NCBI RefSeq assembly: GCF_963664135.1
Contig: NZ_OY760905.1
Location: 62,001-126,000, forward strand
Direction: 5' to 3'
Source: an uncultured Acetobacterium sp.
Lineage (GTDB): Bacteria > Bacillota > Clostridia > Eubacteriales > Eubacteriaceae
DNA length: 64,000 nucleotides
Both the position numbers and the translations under genes were made by a program. How positions within the stretch are numbered: the stretch's first letter is position 1; every line of letters begins with the position of its first letter. The notes under the pieces were generated by a model that saw only the letters and a program-made list of their open reading frames with translations, was not told the DNA's origin and ran no database searches. Positions 25,942 through 35,519 of this stretch are shown here, one piece after another.

Positions 25942-27246
25942 ATGACGATCAAAGACAAATTAATTTCTAAAACAGCGATATTAGGTGTGGTCGGCCTTGG
26001 TTATGTGGGGCTTCCACTGGCAGTGGAGAAAGCGAAAGCAGGTTTTACAACCATTGGTTTTGATGTGCAAAAAGAAAAAATTGACATGGTTAATGCAGGC
26101 ATCAATTATATTGGGGATGTAGTGAATGAAGATCTGGAAAAAATTGTGAAGTCGGGTCTTCTTTCGGCGACAACGGATTTTTCCAAGGTAGCTGCCGCCG
26201 ATTGCGTGTGCATTTGTGTGCCAACGCCCCTCGATGATCATCAACAGCCAGATATTAGTTATGTCAAGTCTTCAGCAGAGAGTATTGTTCCATACATGCA
26301 CAAAGAAATGTTGATTGTCCTTGAATCGACCACCTATCCCGGAACGACAGAAGAACTTCTTAAACCAATTTTTGAGTCGTCCGGATTAAAATGCGGTGAA
26401 GATTTTTATCTCGCCTTTTCACCTGAGCGAGTTGATCCCGGAAACCTGATTTATAAGACGAAAAACACCCCAAAGGTGACCGGTGGCATCACTCCCCAGT
26501 GTACAGAAGTGGCAGCGGCTATGTATGAGAGTATTTTACAAGCCCCCATTTACCGGGTTTCATCACCGGCCGTAGCCGAAATGGAAAAGATTCTTGAAAA
26601 CACATATCGAAATATTAATATTGGGCTAGTGAATGAGCTGGCCATGCTGTGCCACAAAATGGGAATCAGTATCTGGGAGGTAATTGATGCCGCCAAATCA
26701 AAGCCTTATGGATTTCAGGCTTTTTATCCAGGACCAGGGGTCGGCGGCCATTGTATTCCACTGGATCCTTACTATCTTTCCTGGAAAGCCCGGGAATATG
26801 GATTTCACACATCAATGATTGAATCGTCAATGATGGTAAACGACCGGATGCCCGAGTATTGCGCTGAACGAGCCAGTAAAATTTTAAATCACCATAACAA
26901 AACACTGAAAGACTCGAAAATCCTCTTTCTTGGAGTCGCGTATAAACAGGATATCAGTGATTACAGAGAAAGCCCGGCAATAAAATTAATGGACGAAATC
27001 GAAAAAGAAGGTGCAGATGTCGTTTATTATGATTCATTTGTACCAGAATTTCAGGAACATGGAAAAGTACGCAAAGGTGAGGTTGAACTAACCATCGAGC
27101 TCATTGAATCGGCTGACCTGGTCATCGTCACAACCGCCCATACAAATATCGATTATAGTATGATTCAAAAACATGCTAAACTTATTTTTGATACAAAAAA
27201 TGCCATGAAAAACATTGAAGATAGAGAAAATATTGAACTGCTTTAA
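25942..27246 (+). CDS. wbpA: UDP-N-acetylglucosamine 6-dehydrogenase, WbpA-like
   Basis: Oxidises UDP-GlcNAc to UDP-GlcNAcA with two NAD+. 434 residues with the dinucleotide motif GVVGLGYVGLPLAVEKA, STTYPGTTEE, the catalytic cysteine in GPGVGGHCIPLDPYYLSW and the C-terminal domain from about 315. It differs from the second dehydrogenase at 48077 by being longer and matching the WbpA/WecC-like class. The next three genes are the exact continuation of the pathway (wbpB, wbpD, wbpE), which makes UDP-GlcNAc the likely substrate. Confidence 0.88.
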   Translation: MTIKDKLISKTAILGVVGLGYVGLPLAVEKAKAGFTTIGFDVQKEKIDMVNAGINYIGDVVNEDLEKIVKSGLLSATTDFSKVAAADCVCICVPTPLDDHQQPDISYVKSSAESIVPYMHKEMLIVLESTTYPGTTEELLKPIFESSGLKCGEDFYLAFSPERVDPGNLIYKTKNTPKVTGGITPQCTEVAAAMYESILQAPIYRVSSPAVAEMEKILENTYRNINIGLVNELAMLCHKMGISIWEVIDAAKSKPYGFQAFYPGPGVGGHCIPLDPYYLSWKAREYGFHTSMIESSMMVNDRMPEYCAERASKILNHHNKTLKDSKILFLGVAYKQDISDYRESPAIKLMDEIEKEGADVVYYDSFVPEFQEHGKVRKGEVELTIELIESADLVIVTTAHTNIDYSMIQKHAKLIFDTKNAMKNIEDRENIELL

Positions 27247-27258
27247 GGAGGTGTCACC

Positions 27259-28341
27259 TTGGGTTTAAAATATGCATTAATCGGATGTGGAAAAATTTCG
27301 GCCAATCATATTGCTGCCGCGCGCGCCAATGATCTTGATATTGTCGCGTTATGCGATGTCTACCCGGATAGTATGAATACGCTGATCGCAAAATTTGACT
27401 TACCGGAAACAATCCATCAGTATACCGATCATCAAGCGTTAATACAAAATGAAAAGCTGGATCTGGCAGCGATCTGTACTGAAAATGGCAAGCATGGGTC
27501 GATCGCGCTGGATTTTATTGATGCCGGCTGCAATTTGATCATTGAAAAACCAATTGCCCTTTCGCTAGAAGAAGCAGATGAAATCATCAAGCGATCCAAA
27601 GAAAAAAATGTCAAAGTCAGCGCCTGCCACCAGAACCGTTTTAATCAGTCGGTCATTAAAATCAGAGAAGCCCTGGATCAAAAACGTTTTGGGAAACTAT
27701 TTTACGGGACCGCCCATATCCGCTGGAACCGGGGTAGTGAATACTATGCCGGATCGAAATGGCGGGGAACCTGGGAACATGACGGTGGCGCCCTGATGAA
27801 TCAATGCATTCATAATATTGATCTGCTGAGATGGATGATGGGGGATGATATTATCGAAGTGGTGGGGATGACAGATAATCTCAATCATCCCTATATTGAA
27901 GCGGAAGACTTCGGGATTGCCCTGATCCGGTTTGCCAATGGCAGTTATGGCATTGTTGAAGGAACGACGGCAATTTACCCCAAAAATCTGGAAGAAACAC
28001 TTTACCTGTTTGGCGAAAAGGGAACGGTCAAAGCAGCCGGTCAGTCGGTCAACATTATTGAAGAATGGCAATTTTCTGATCCTTTGGATGACTCCGGGGA
28101 AGTTAAAGAACGGTTCAGTAAGAATCCTCCTAACGACTATGGCTACGGACATACACCCTATTATGCCGATGTGATTGATGCGATTAAAAATGACCGGGAA
28201 CCATCCATCACAGCGGAAGACGGTCGCAGAGCAGTGGAACTTATTCTGGCAATCTACAAATCTGCTGCAGACGGACAGCGGATAATGTTGCCATTGGAAA
28301 AATGTAGTACCACAGATTTTAAAGGGAGATTTGAAAAATGA
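27259..28341 (+). CDS. wbpB: UDP-GlcNAcA 3-dehydrogenase, WbpB/WlbA-like (Gfo/Idh/MocA family)
   Basis: Oxidises C3 of UDP-GlcNAcA to the 3-keto sugar, recycling NAD+ with 2-oxoglutarate. 360 residues: Rossmann motif YALIGCGKISANH, catalytic EKPIALS, and GGALMNQCIHNIDLLRWMMG in the C-terminal domain. Start is TTG 27259 with AAGGAGGTG ahead. It lies 12 bp behind wbpA and overlaps wbpD by 4 bp. Confidence 0.88.
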   Translation: MGLKYALIGCGKISANHIAAARANDLDIVALCDVYPDSMNTLIAKFDLPETIHQYTDHQALIQNEKLDLAAICTENGKHGSIALDFIDAGCNLIIEKPIALSLEEADEIIKRSKEKNVKVSACHQNRFNQSVIKIREALDQKRFGKLFYGTAHIRWNRGSEYYAGSKWRGTWEHDGGALMNQCIHNIDLLRWMMGDDIIEVVGMTDNLNHPYIEAEDFGIALIRFANGSYGIVEGTTAIYPKNLEETLYLFGEKGTVKAAGQSVNIIEEWQFSDPLDDSGEVKERFSKNPPNDYGYGHTPYYADVIDAIKNDREPSITAEDGRRAVELILAIYKSAADGQRIMLPLEKCSTTDFKGRFEK

Positions 28342-28898
28342 GCTATTTTATCCATGAAAGCAGTTATATCGATAAAGATGTTAAAATTGGTGAAGGAACA
28401 AAGGTCTGGCATTTTTGCCACGTACAAGAGGGGGCGCATATTGGCGAAAATTGTTCGCTTGGCCAAAATGTCAATATTGGCAGTCGCGTAAAAATCGGGA
28501 GTGGGGTAAAAATTCAAAACAATGTTTCGGTCTATGAAGGAGTCGAACTGGAAGACTATGCTTTTTGTGGACCATCAATGGTTTTTACAAACGATCTGAC
28601 CCCACGAAGTAAATATCCCAAAGGCCCGGGCGGTTTTAAAAAGACCCTGGTGCGTTACGGGGCATCAATTGGCGCAAATGCGACCATCGTTTGTGGCAAC
28701 ACCATCGGCCGCTGGGCGATGATTGCTTCGGGGGCAGTAGTAACCAAAGATGTTAAAGACTATGCGCTGATGGCAGGGGTGCCGGCAAAACAAATCGGTT
28801 GGGTTTGTGAATGCGGAACACCATTAAAAGAAGGACTATCCTGTGAAGTTTGTGGAAGGGCATATAACCTGGAGAATAATCAGTTAATCGAAAAGTAA
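28338..28898 (+). CDS. wbpD: UDP-3-amino-GlcNAcA N-acetyltransferase, WbpD/WlbB-like
   Basis: A 186-residue hexapeptide-repeat acetyltransferase adding the 3-N-acetyl group. It opens YFIHESSYIDKDVKIGEGT, has FTNDLTPRSKYP and ANATIVCGNTIGRW, both conserved in WbpD. The C-terminus carries a small zinc-ribbon tail (CECG, CEVCG), present in many but not all members. ATGA overlap with wbpB. Gene order here is A-B-D-E, as in Pseudomonas and Bordetella clusters. Confidence 0.88.
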   Translation: MSYFIHESSYIDKDVKIGEGTKVWHFCHVQEGAHIGENCSLGQNVNIGSRVKIGSGVKIQNNVSVYEGVELEDYAFCGPSMVFTNDLTPRSKYPKGPGGFKKTLVRYGASIGANATIVCGNTIGRWAMIASGAVVTKDVKDYALMAGVPAKQIGWVCECGTPLKEGLSCEVCGRAYNLENNQLIEK

Positions 28899-28927
28899 AC
28901 GAATAATGCGAATGGAGAGTGATTTCA

Positions 28928-30049
28928 ATGGAGTTCAGAGATTTAAAAACGCAGTATCAAAAATACAAAGATGAAATTGATGGAGCCATTCAAAAAGTTC
29001 TGGTAAAAGCTGACTTTGTCAGCGGAGCAGAAATTCAAATTTTAGAAAAAAGACTGGCCAAATACGTTGGCGTCAAACATTGCATTTCCTGTGCCAATGG
29101 CACTGAAGCCATGACACTGGTATTGATGGCCTGGAGAATTGAAAAAGATGATGCGATCTTTGTGCCGGATTTTACTTTCTTTTCAACTGGTGAAGTTGTG
29201 TCTTTAAGAGGTGCAACACCTATATTTGTTGACGTCGATCCAAATACTTTTAATATTGACACGATAAAATTAGAAAAAGCCATTCAAAGAGTAATCCAGG
29301 AAGGTGAACTCAAACCAAAAGCTATTATTCCGGTGGATCTATTTGGTCTGCCGGCAGATCACAGCGAGATTGGTCGGATTGCTGAAAAATATAATCTGCT
29401 TGTTTTGGAAGATGCAGCCCAGGGCTTTGGGGGCAGTATTAACGGTCAGAAGGCCGGCAGTTTCGGTAAGGCTGCCACGACATCATTTTTTCCGGCAAAA
29501 CCACTCGGTTGCTATGGCGATGGCGGTGCGATTTTCACAAATGATGATCAATTAGCCAGTCTGCTCAATTCCTACAAGGTTCATGGTAAAGGAATAAATA
29601 AATATGATAATGTCAGGATCGGACTTAATTCCCGGTTGGACACCATCCAGGCAGCGGTGTTAAATGTCAAACTAACCGCATTTATTAACCATGAACTTGA
29701 GGATATCAACAAAATCTATCGTCTATATAACAAAAAATTGGATGGCGCTGTCGGAATCCCGGTGATGCCGGCGGGTTATTATTCGAGCTTTGCCCAGTAC
29801 ACCATTAAACTTAAGAACAAATCAGAACGAGACGCGCTAAAAACCAGATTAAGTGAGCATAAGATTCCGAGTATGATTTACTATTCAAAACCAATGCACC
29901 AACAGGAAGCTTTTAATACCCGGGAATATGATGAGTCGGACTATCCGGTCGTTAGAGAACTTTGCGATACAGTGATATCATTACCGATGCATCCCTATCT
30001 GGCTGAGGAAGAAATCGACGAAGTTTGCAATTTAATTTTGAAGCGTTAG
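28928..30049 (+). CDS. wbpE: UDP-3-keto-GlcNAcA aminotransferase, WbpE/WlbC-like
   Basis: PLP enzyme aminating the 3-keto sugar with glutamate. 373 residues, opening MEFRDLKTQYQKYKDEID, with CANGTEAMTLVLMA, VDLFGLPAD, EDAAQGFGG and the PLP lysine in SFFPAKPLGCYGDGG. Paired with wbpB, whose 2-oxoglutarate it regenerates. Start ATG 28928 behind GGAGAG; a GTG 9 bases earlier is less likely. The product with wbpD is UDP-2,3-diacetamido-2,3-dideoxy-glucuronate. No wbpI epimerase is seen. Confidence 0.88.
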   Translation: MEFRDLKTQYQKYKDEIDGAIQKVLVKADFVSGAEIQILEKRLAKYVGVKHCISCANGTEAMTLVLMAWRIEKDDAIFVPDFTFFSTGEVVSLRGATPIFVDVDPNTFNIDTIKLEKAIQRVIQEGELKPKAIIPVDLFGLPADHSEIGRIAEKYNLLVLEDAAQGFGGSINGQKAGSFGKAATTSFFPAKPLGCYGDGGAIFTNDDQLASLLNSYKVHGKGINKYDNVRIGLNSRLDTIQAAVLNVKLTAFINHELEDINKIYRLYNKKLDGAVGIPVMPAGYYSSFAQYTIKLKNKSERDALKTRLSEHKIPSMIYYSKPMHQQEAFNTREYDESDYPVVRELCDTVISLPMHPYLAEEEIDEVCNLILKR

Positions 30050-30061
30050 AGGATCCCGGAG

Positions 30062-31159
30062 ATGAATGTTTTACATGTGAATTCCTATTATGCCCAAGGA
30101 TCTTTTTATAAGCATTTATATGATGAACAGATACGAACTGGAATGGCCATCGATGTTTATGTTCCGACGCCAATTTCGGTCAATCGTGATCTGGGAAACT
30201 ATACAACCGTCAGTATTAACCATAAAAAATATGATCGCTATTTATTCTATTTAAAACACACAAAAATTTATCGGGACATAAAAAAAAAATATCAACTTGA
30301 TGATTATACGGTGGTTCATGCCCATTCGTTATTTTCCAACGGATACATAGCCATGCGAATAAAAAAGGACTTTGGCATTCCCTATATCGTTGCAGTGAGA
30401 GATACCGATGCAAATGTGTTTTTTAAACACATGGTCTGGCTGAGAAAACTCGGGATTAGTATTTTAAAAGAAGCTTCACAGATAATATTTCTGTCAACAA
30501 CATATCGAGATGCCGTGATTAAAAAATATGTACCAGAACAGTTTCAAGAGGAGATCTTTGCTAAGTGTACAGTTATTCCCAATGGCATTGATAAATTCTG
30601 GCTGGATAATTTGGGTGCTCCCAAAATTAAGCAGAATAATAATGAACTTAGCCTTTTATTTGTTGGATTGATCAATAAAAGAAAAAATATTCCATCAACC
30701 ATCAAAGCGATTAAACGATTAAAACTTCAGGGATATGAGGTGACATTTACGGTTGTTGGCAAAGTCAATGACACGTCAATTTTTAAGCAAATTGAAAAGG
30801 AAGATTTTATCCAATATATTTCCCATTGTTCTAAAGAAAAGTTGATTGAGATTTACCGAAGCAATGACATATTTGTGATGCCTTCAATTACAGAGACCTT
30901 TGGCCTAGTTTATCCCGAAGCAATGAGTCAGGGATTGCCAGTGATTTATACAAAAGGACAAGGTTTTGATGGTCAATTTGCCGATGGTGAAGTTGGGTTT
31001 GCTGTAAATTGTTTTGACATTGAAGATATTACCAATAAGATAATCCAAATAAAAAATCACTACAGTGATTTGTCGCAAAATGCAGTAACGAATGCCCGAA
31101 AATTCTGCTGGACTAATATTTGTCAGGAATACAGAAAAATATATGAAGCGGTCGAGTAA
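30062..31159 (+). CDS. Glycosyltransferase family 4
   Basis: 365 residues. The N-terminal domain begins MNVLHVNSYYAQGSFYKHL and the C-terminal domain has LSLLFVGLINKRKNIPS and SITETFGLVYPEAMSQGLPV with the E-x7-E donor-site motif. Located between wbpE and another GT4, 12 bp after wbpE, so it probably transfers a sugar of the repeat unit, perhaps the diacetamido-uronate. Retaining mechanism expected from the family. Specificity unknown. Confidence 0.83.
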   Translation: MNVLHVNSYYAQGSFYKHLYDEQIRTGMAIDVYVPTPISVNRDLGNYTTVSINHKKYDRYLFYLKHTKIYRDIKKKYQLDDYTVVHAHSLFSNGYIAMRIKKDFGIPYIVAVRDTDANVFFKHMVWLRKLGISILKEASQIIFLSTTYRDAVIKKYVPEQFQEEIFAKCTVIPNGIDKFWLDNLGAPKIKQNNNELSLLFVGLINKRKNIPSTIKAIKRLKLQGYEVTFTVVGKVNDTSIFKQIEKEDFIQYISHCSKEKLIEIYRSNDIFVMPSITETFGLVYPEAMSQGLPVIYTKGQGFDGQFADGEVGFAVNCFDIEDITNKIIQIKNHYSDLSQNAVTNARKFCWTNICQEYRKIYEAVE

Positions 31160-31187
31160 AAATGATTTTGAAGAGGGGGGATAGGCC

Positions 31188-32375
31188 ATGATGCAAAAAA
31201 AACATATTTGCTTTGTTGTACCAAACTATCCGACACAAAATGATCCGGTTTATACCTTTGTGAGAGAGCTGGTCTGCTCAATAGCTGAGCAGGGATATCC
31301 ATGTTCGGTAATTGCACCGCAAAGTATCACAAAAAAGTTCCTGAAAAAAAAGTCAGACCGACCACTTTTCTGGCAAGATCATATAAAAGATGGCGTGTGG
31401 GTGGATGTTTACCAGCCCAGAGTCATATCATTTTCCAATATCCAGCTATTTGGAAGAAATATTTCAACAGTTATTGCACAAAAAGCAGTGATCAGATGTT
31501 TTGCTAAAATAAAACCAGTACCTGATATTCTATATGCTCACTTTTGGCATTCCGGTGTAATGGCTGGTTTGCTCAGTAAGAAGTATGGCATTCCCTTTTT
31601 TGTAGCAACAGGTGAAAGTAAGATTTGGGTGGAAAGTCTCTATACCCGCAAGACGATTAAAAAAGCCCTCGCTGATATAAACGGTGTAATCTGTGTATCA
31701 ACTAAAAATTTGAACGAAAGTATTGAACTGAAACTTGCGCCGCAAGATAAGATGGTTGTGATTCCAAACGCTATTGATCCAGAAAAGTTTTACAAAATTG
31801 ATAAATGTGAAATCAGAAACAAACTGGGATTCAATGAGGAGGACTTTATTGTTTCATTCATGGGTTCATTTGATCAACGCAAGGGTGTCTTACGTTTGTC
31901 GGAAGCAGTGAAGCAAGTGGATCAGGCGAAAGCAATTTTTATTGGATCAGGTGAACTGACTCCCAAAGGTGATGAAATTCTTTTTGTTGGTAAGCTTCCC
32001 CATGGACAGATCTGTGAATATTTAAATTGTTCAGATATTTTTGTGCTACCAACACTTGCTGAAGGTTGTAGCAATGCTATTTTGGAAGCAATGGCCTGTG
32101 GTTTGCCAATTATCTCTTCAAATCTGGAATTTAATGATGATATTTTAACCGTACATAATTCCATCCGAATTGATAGTATGAATGTGGAAGCCATCGCAGC
32201 AGCGATTAATCGTCTTAAGAATGACCACAGCTTACGTAATAAAATGGCAGAAAGTGCTTTAGCGCATTCACAAAAATATCATATCAAAAATAGAACTGAG
32301 AAAATTCTGTCGTATATAGAAACTGCAATTGATGACGAAAAAGAGGTTCAACATGATAATCAAGAAATCGACTAA
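31188..32375 (+). CDS. Glycosyltransferase family 4
   Basis: 395 residues, GT-B. N-terminal VVPNYPTQNDPVYTFVRELV, central KMVVIPNAIDPEKFY, and C-terminal FVLPTLAEGCSNAILEAMACGLP define GT4. It has a GAGGGGGG ribosome site. Its last 23 bp overlap the start of the polymerase gene, indicating one operon. Confidence 0.83.
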   Translation: MMQKKHICFVVPNYPTQNDPVYTFVRELVCSIAEQGYPCSVIAPQSITKKFLKKKSDRPLFWQDHIKDGVWVDVYQPRVISFSNIQLFGRNISTVIAQKAVIRCFAKIKPVPDILYAHFWHSGVMAGLLSKKYGIPFFVATGESKIWVESLYTRKTIKKALADINGVICVSTKNLNESIELKLAPQDKMVVIPNAIDPEKFYKIDKCEIRNKLGFNEEDFIVSFMGSFDQRKGVLRLSEAVKQVDQAKAIFIGSGELTPKGDEILFVGKLPHGQICEYLNCSDIFVLPTLAEGCSNAILEAMACGLPIISSNLEFNDDILTVHNSIRIDSMNVEAIAAAINRLKNDHSLRNKMAESALAHSQKYHIKNRTEKILSYIETAIDDEKEVQHDNQEID

Positions 32376-33687
32376 TTCCATTGCCATACTGGCAATAGCA
32401 TTAATATTAATTGTGATCGGGCTTTCGAACAGTCTCTTTTTAATAATAGGAATAATTATAGCGAGTGCATACATTTTTTTTAGTGGCTCAGATGGAATTT
32501 ATGGACTGTTCTTCATGTTGCCCTTTTCTCCTATATTAAAATTCACACCAGGCGGAAACACTTTTTTTAATATTTTGATAGCTGTTTATATACTTCGAAT
32601 GATTTTTTTTAATAAAGCGTTCAAAGTTGCTCTATATCAAATTTTATCCATATTATTGTTAATTATCTTCTCATTATTTCATGTAAATGATACAAATCTA
32701 ATTGAAATAGTCAATCTCGTTATTTATTTCATATTAGCCATATTGGTAATGAACGACAGAGAAAACATAAACATCAGAAAACTAGTGATGTTCTTTGCAG
32801 CAGGTATCATTATTGCAGCCTTGTTAGGCTATTTTAGTGATTATATACCAGGTCTAAGTCAGTTTATCAGGGAAACACGAGTAAAACTAAGCGATGGCGA
32901 TGTATTTGCCAGATTTTCCGGAATTCAAACAAATCCGAATTTTTATACCATGGATATAACAATTGCCATTTCAGCGCTGTTATACATGATCGGAATGAAA
33001 AAGCATCAGTGGTATGACTATGTTTTGGTGATTATTTTGTTAGGATTTGGTGTGCTATCATTAAGCCAATCGTTTATACTAACAATTGGAATGGTCTTTT
33101 TGTTATATTTTATTTATAAGTTATTTCAACTGCCGAAAATCACCTTTGATGTCAAAGTAATTTTGAGAGGAACGCTTTTTATTTTTTTCACTTTGTTCAT
33201 TATCACCCAAATAAGCAATCTTCCTTACATGGATATTTATATCCAAAGATTGGGGATCGGCAGTTATGCGGTTCGAAATCTATCAGATCTTACCACTGGA
33301 CGTTCGGATATCTGGTCAGATTATTTAAATCTATATTTAAGTGACTGGAGAATCTTCCTTTTTGGAGTGGGGTTTTCCGTTGATGCCTATAATTTAAGAC
33401 AGGCACATAATTTTTTTCTCGAGCTGTTAGTGTATTTAGGAATCATTGGAACAGCCGTTTATCTAAATGTATTGAATTCTATTTTCAAGCCATTTTCAAT
33501 GAAAATAAAGGGTCGAATCCTTTGTCTTTTACCTTTAATCGCATTGATAATAAGGGGATTGGGCATCAATTTATTTTTTCGAGAAAATTTTATATTTTAC
33601 CTAATTATCTGTGCTCTAATCATGGCAGATTATGACATAGACGATGGTTTAAAACTGCCTTGGAATGGAGATTCGGATGAAAAATAA
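32353..33687 (+). CDS. wzy: O-antigen ligase/polymerase-like membrane protein (Wzy)
   Basis: 444 residues, about 11-12 hydrophobic helices and a larger extracytoplasmic loop near 280-330 (YIQRLGIGSYAVRNLSDLTTGRSDIW) as in Wzy/WaaL. The motif RQAHNFFLELLVYLGI with the conserved H is typical of the O-antigen polymerase family. It would join repeat units on the outer face. ATG 32353 with AAGAGG is chosen; the frame extends upstream inside the previous gene. Sequence alone does not separate polymerase from ligase, but wzx genes and wall-attachment LCP support Wzy. Confidence 0.78.
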   Translation: MIIKKSTNSIAILAIALILIVIGLSNSLFLIIGIIIASAYIFFSGSDGIYGLFFMLPFSPILKFTPGGNTFFNILIAVYILRMIFFNKAFKVALYQILSILLLIIFSLFHVNDTNLIEIVNLVIYFILAILVMNDRENINIRKLVMFFAAGIIIAALLGYFSDYIPGLSQFIRETRVKLSDGDVFARFSGIQTNPNFYTMDITIAISALLYMIGMKKHQWYDYVLVIILLGFGVLSLSQSFILTIGMVFLLYFIYKLFQLPKITFDVKVILRGTLFIFFTLFIITQISNLPYMDIYIQRLGIGSYAVRNLSDLTTGRSDIWSDYLNLYLSDWRIFLFGVGFSVDAYNLRQAHNFFLELLVYLGIIGTAVYLNVLNSIFKPFSMKIKGRILCLLPLIALIIRGLGINLFFRENFIFYLIICALIMADYDIDDGLKLPWNGDSDEK

Positions 33688-34387
33688 ATTAATTTTGCTG
33701 GAGTTTAACGGTATTCCTGGTTCAGGAAAAACAACGCTATCAAATAGAATAATTACAAATATGAAGGATATGAATTATGCCATTGAATCCTATCATCAGG
33801 TAATAAAAAAACCAACAAGAAAAAATTTAAGACATTTAACGCGGTATCTATTCAGTATAAAACCGTCAAGCTTTAAAATGGGATATTTTGCTGTGATGTA
33901 TCTGTTCACAAATAAAATATTCAACCATGAAAATTAGTTAAGGGTAATTTCATTAATTATTCTTTTTGATCTTTATCAAAAAAAAAGTTTGGAAAATAAT
34001 GATGAAGTTATTGTGATCGATCAGGGAATTATACAACAAATTATTTCCATGCTCTACAAGTCTGAGTTGATTGCAGACAAATATATAAAAAAAATAATTA
34101 AATATACAAAAGAGAAAGATCTGGGATTAAATATTATCAATGTTGATCTGGATATCAAAGCATCTTTTGAACGGCTGAACCAGCGCAAAGGAAATGTCTC
34201 GAGAATTCAAACACTGAGCAATGAGATGGCCATTCTTACATTAAACACACAACAAAATAATCTTTATAAAATCAGAGAAATTATCAATGAAATTGATCTA
34301 GAGAGTATTGATATCAACACGCAAGAGAGTATTGATAAAAACGTCCTCTTGCTTGAAAATTATATAATGAAAATAAAAAAACAATGA
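33677..34387 (+). pseudogene. P-loop kinase-like protein interrupted by one in-frame amber codon
   Basis: One frame of 236 codons runs from ATG 33677 to the stop at 34385-34387, broken only by TAG at 33935-33937 (codon 87). The N-terminal part has LLEFNGIPGSGKTTLSNR (Walker A, as in thymidylate-kinase-like or adenylylsulfate-kinase-like enzymes). The part after the TAG continues without another stop (VIVIDQGIIQQIIS, then an arginine-rich lid FERLNQRKGNVSR). It overlaps the wzy end by 11 bp. Either a recent nonsense mutation, a sequencing error, or readthrough. In polysaccharide clusters such kinases may phosphorylate a sugar or carrier; role unknown. Confidence 0.7.
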
Positions 34388-34471
34388 ATAATTAGCATTA
34401 GGATACAATCGATCCAGTCTATTCATTGCAGATAAATAATAGCCTTAAATCGGATAGGGTCAGGGGGAGCA

Positions 34472-35434
34472 ATGAAAAATGAAATAATAGTCAGTGTGAG
34501 CTGTATCACTTTTAATCATGAGAATTATATTGCTGAGGCTATAGAGAGCTTTATCATGCAAAAAACCAGTTTTAAGTATGAAATACTGATACATGATGAT
34601 GCGTCTACGGACAAAACAGCGGAAATAATACATAAGTATGAAAAAGAATATCCGGAATTAATAAAAGCAATTTATCAAAAAGAAAATCTCTATTCAAAAG
34701 ATGTTGATGTGGATGATCTGAATACTGAAAGGGCTAAAGGGAAGTATATAGCACTGTGCGAAGGTGATGATTATTGGCTAGATCCTTATAAACTTCAGAA
34801 ACAAGTTGATTATATGGAGGCGCATTCTGATTGTACATTGTGTGTTCATGCGGCATATATTGTCAACGTCATGGGTAAAAAAATTAAGCCGATTCGAGCG
34901 AATCTGGGGAATAAAATATTTTCTGTTGAAGAAATAATTGAAGGTGGCGGTGGATTGTTTGCGACAAATACGATGATGTATCCGCGTTACTTAGATTTGA
35001 ATAAACCAGATTTTTATAAAAAAGCACCGGTGACGGATTATCCTCTTGCTATATATCTTGCGCTTAAAGGAAAAGTATATTACATTGATGAATACATGGC
35101 AGCTTATCGTAAAGGTGTTAGTGGTTCATGGACAAATACGGAACAATCTAGTCTTGAGAAAATAATAAAACATGTCAATAATACAGAAATAATGTTGGAT
35201 CATCTCAATCAGCATACGGGGTATCAATTCAATAAAGCAATAGAAAACAAAAAGAATATAAATTTATTTAAAATACTAATTGCGCAAGAACGGTTTAAAG
35301 AATTAAGGGAAGGCAAATTCAAGTCAGTTTACAAAAACATAACGACAAAAGAAAAAACAAAGATATTGATTAAACAGTACTTTCCGCGTAGCGTGAAAAT
35401 ATACAAAAGAATAAGACGAAAGTATAAATTGTAG
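34472..35434 (+). CDS. Glycosyltransferase family 2
   Basis: 320 residues, GT-A fold, inverting. N-terminal VSVSCITFNHENYIAEAIES, then LIHDDASTDKTAEII (nucleotide binding) and LCEGDDYWLDPYKL, the D-x-D-like acid pair binding metal and nucleotide-sugar. WxxDPxKLxKQVxYM is typical of a common GT2 branch. Weak start context: GGGGGAGCA before ATG. It follows the broken kinase after 84 bp and is the only GT-A enzyme in the cluster. Confidence 0.85.
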   Translation: MKNEIIVSVSCITFNHENYIAEAIESFIMQKTSFKYEILIHDDASTDKTAEIIHKYEKEYPELIKAIYQKENLYSKDVDVDDLNTERAKGKYIALCEGDDYWLDPYKLQKQVDYMEAHSDCTLCVHAAYIVNVMGKKIKPIRANLGNKIFSVEEIIEGGGGLFATNTMMYPRYLDLNKPDFYKKAPVTDYPLAIYLALKGKVYYIDEYMAAYRKGVSGSWTNTEQSSLEKIIKHVNNTEIMLDHLNQHTGYQFNKAIENKKNINLFKILIAQERFKELREGKFKSVYKNITTKEKTKILIKQYFPRSVKIYKRIRRKYKL

Positions 35435-35519
35435 TGATATTAATAAAACCGGGCTGACAAATTGATTTTAGAAACTAATGATACAGGTGTAAATTTATGA
35501 TGAAAATGGGGGTGTGAAG

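Noticed and set aside
33935-33937. TAG as certain pyrrolysine codon
   Set aside because: No pyl genes are in view and a kinase is an unlikely pyrrolysine protein; nonsense mutation or error is simpler.
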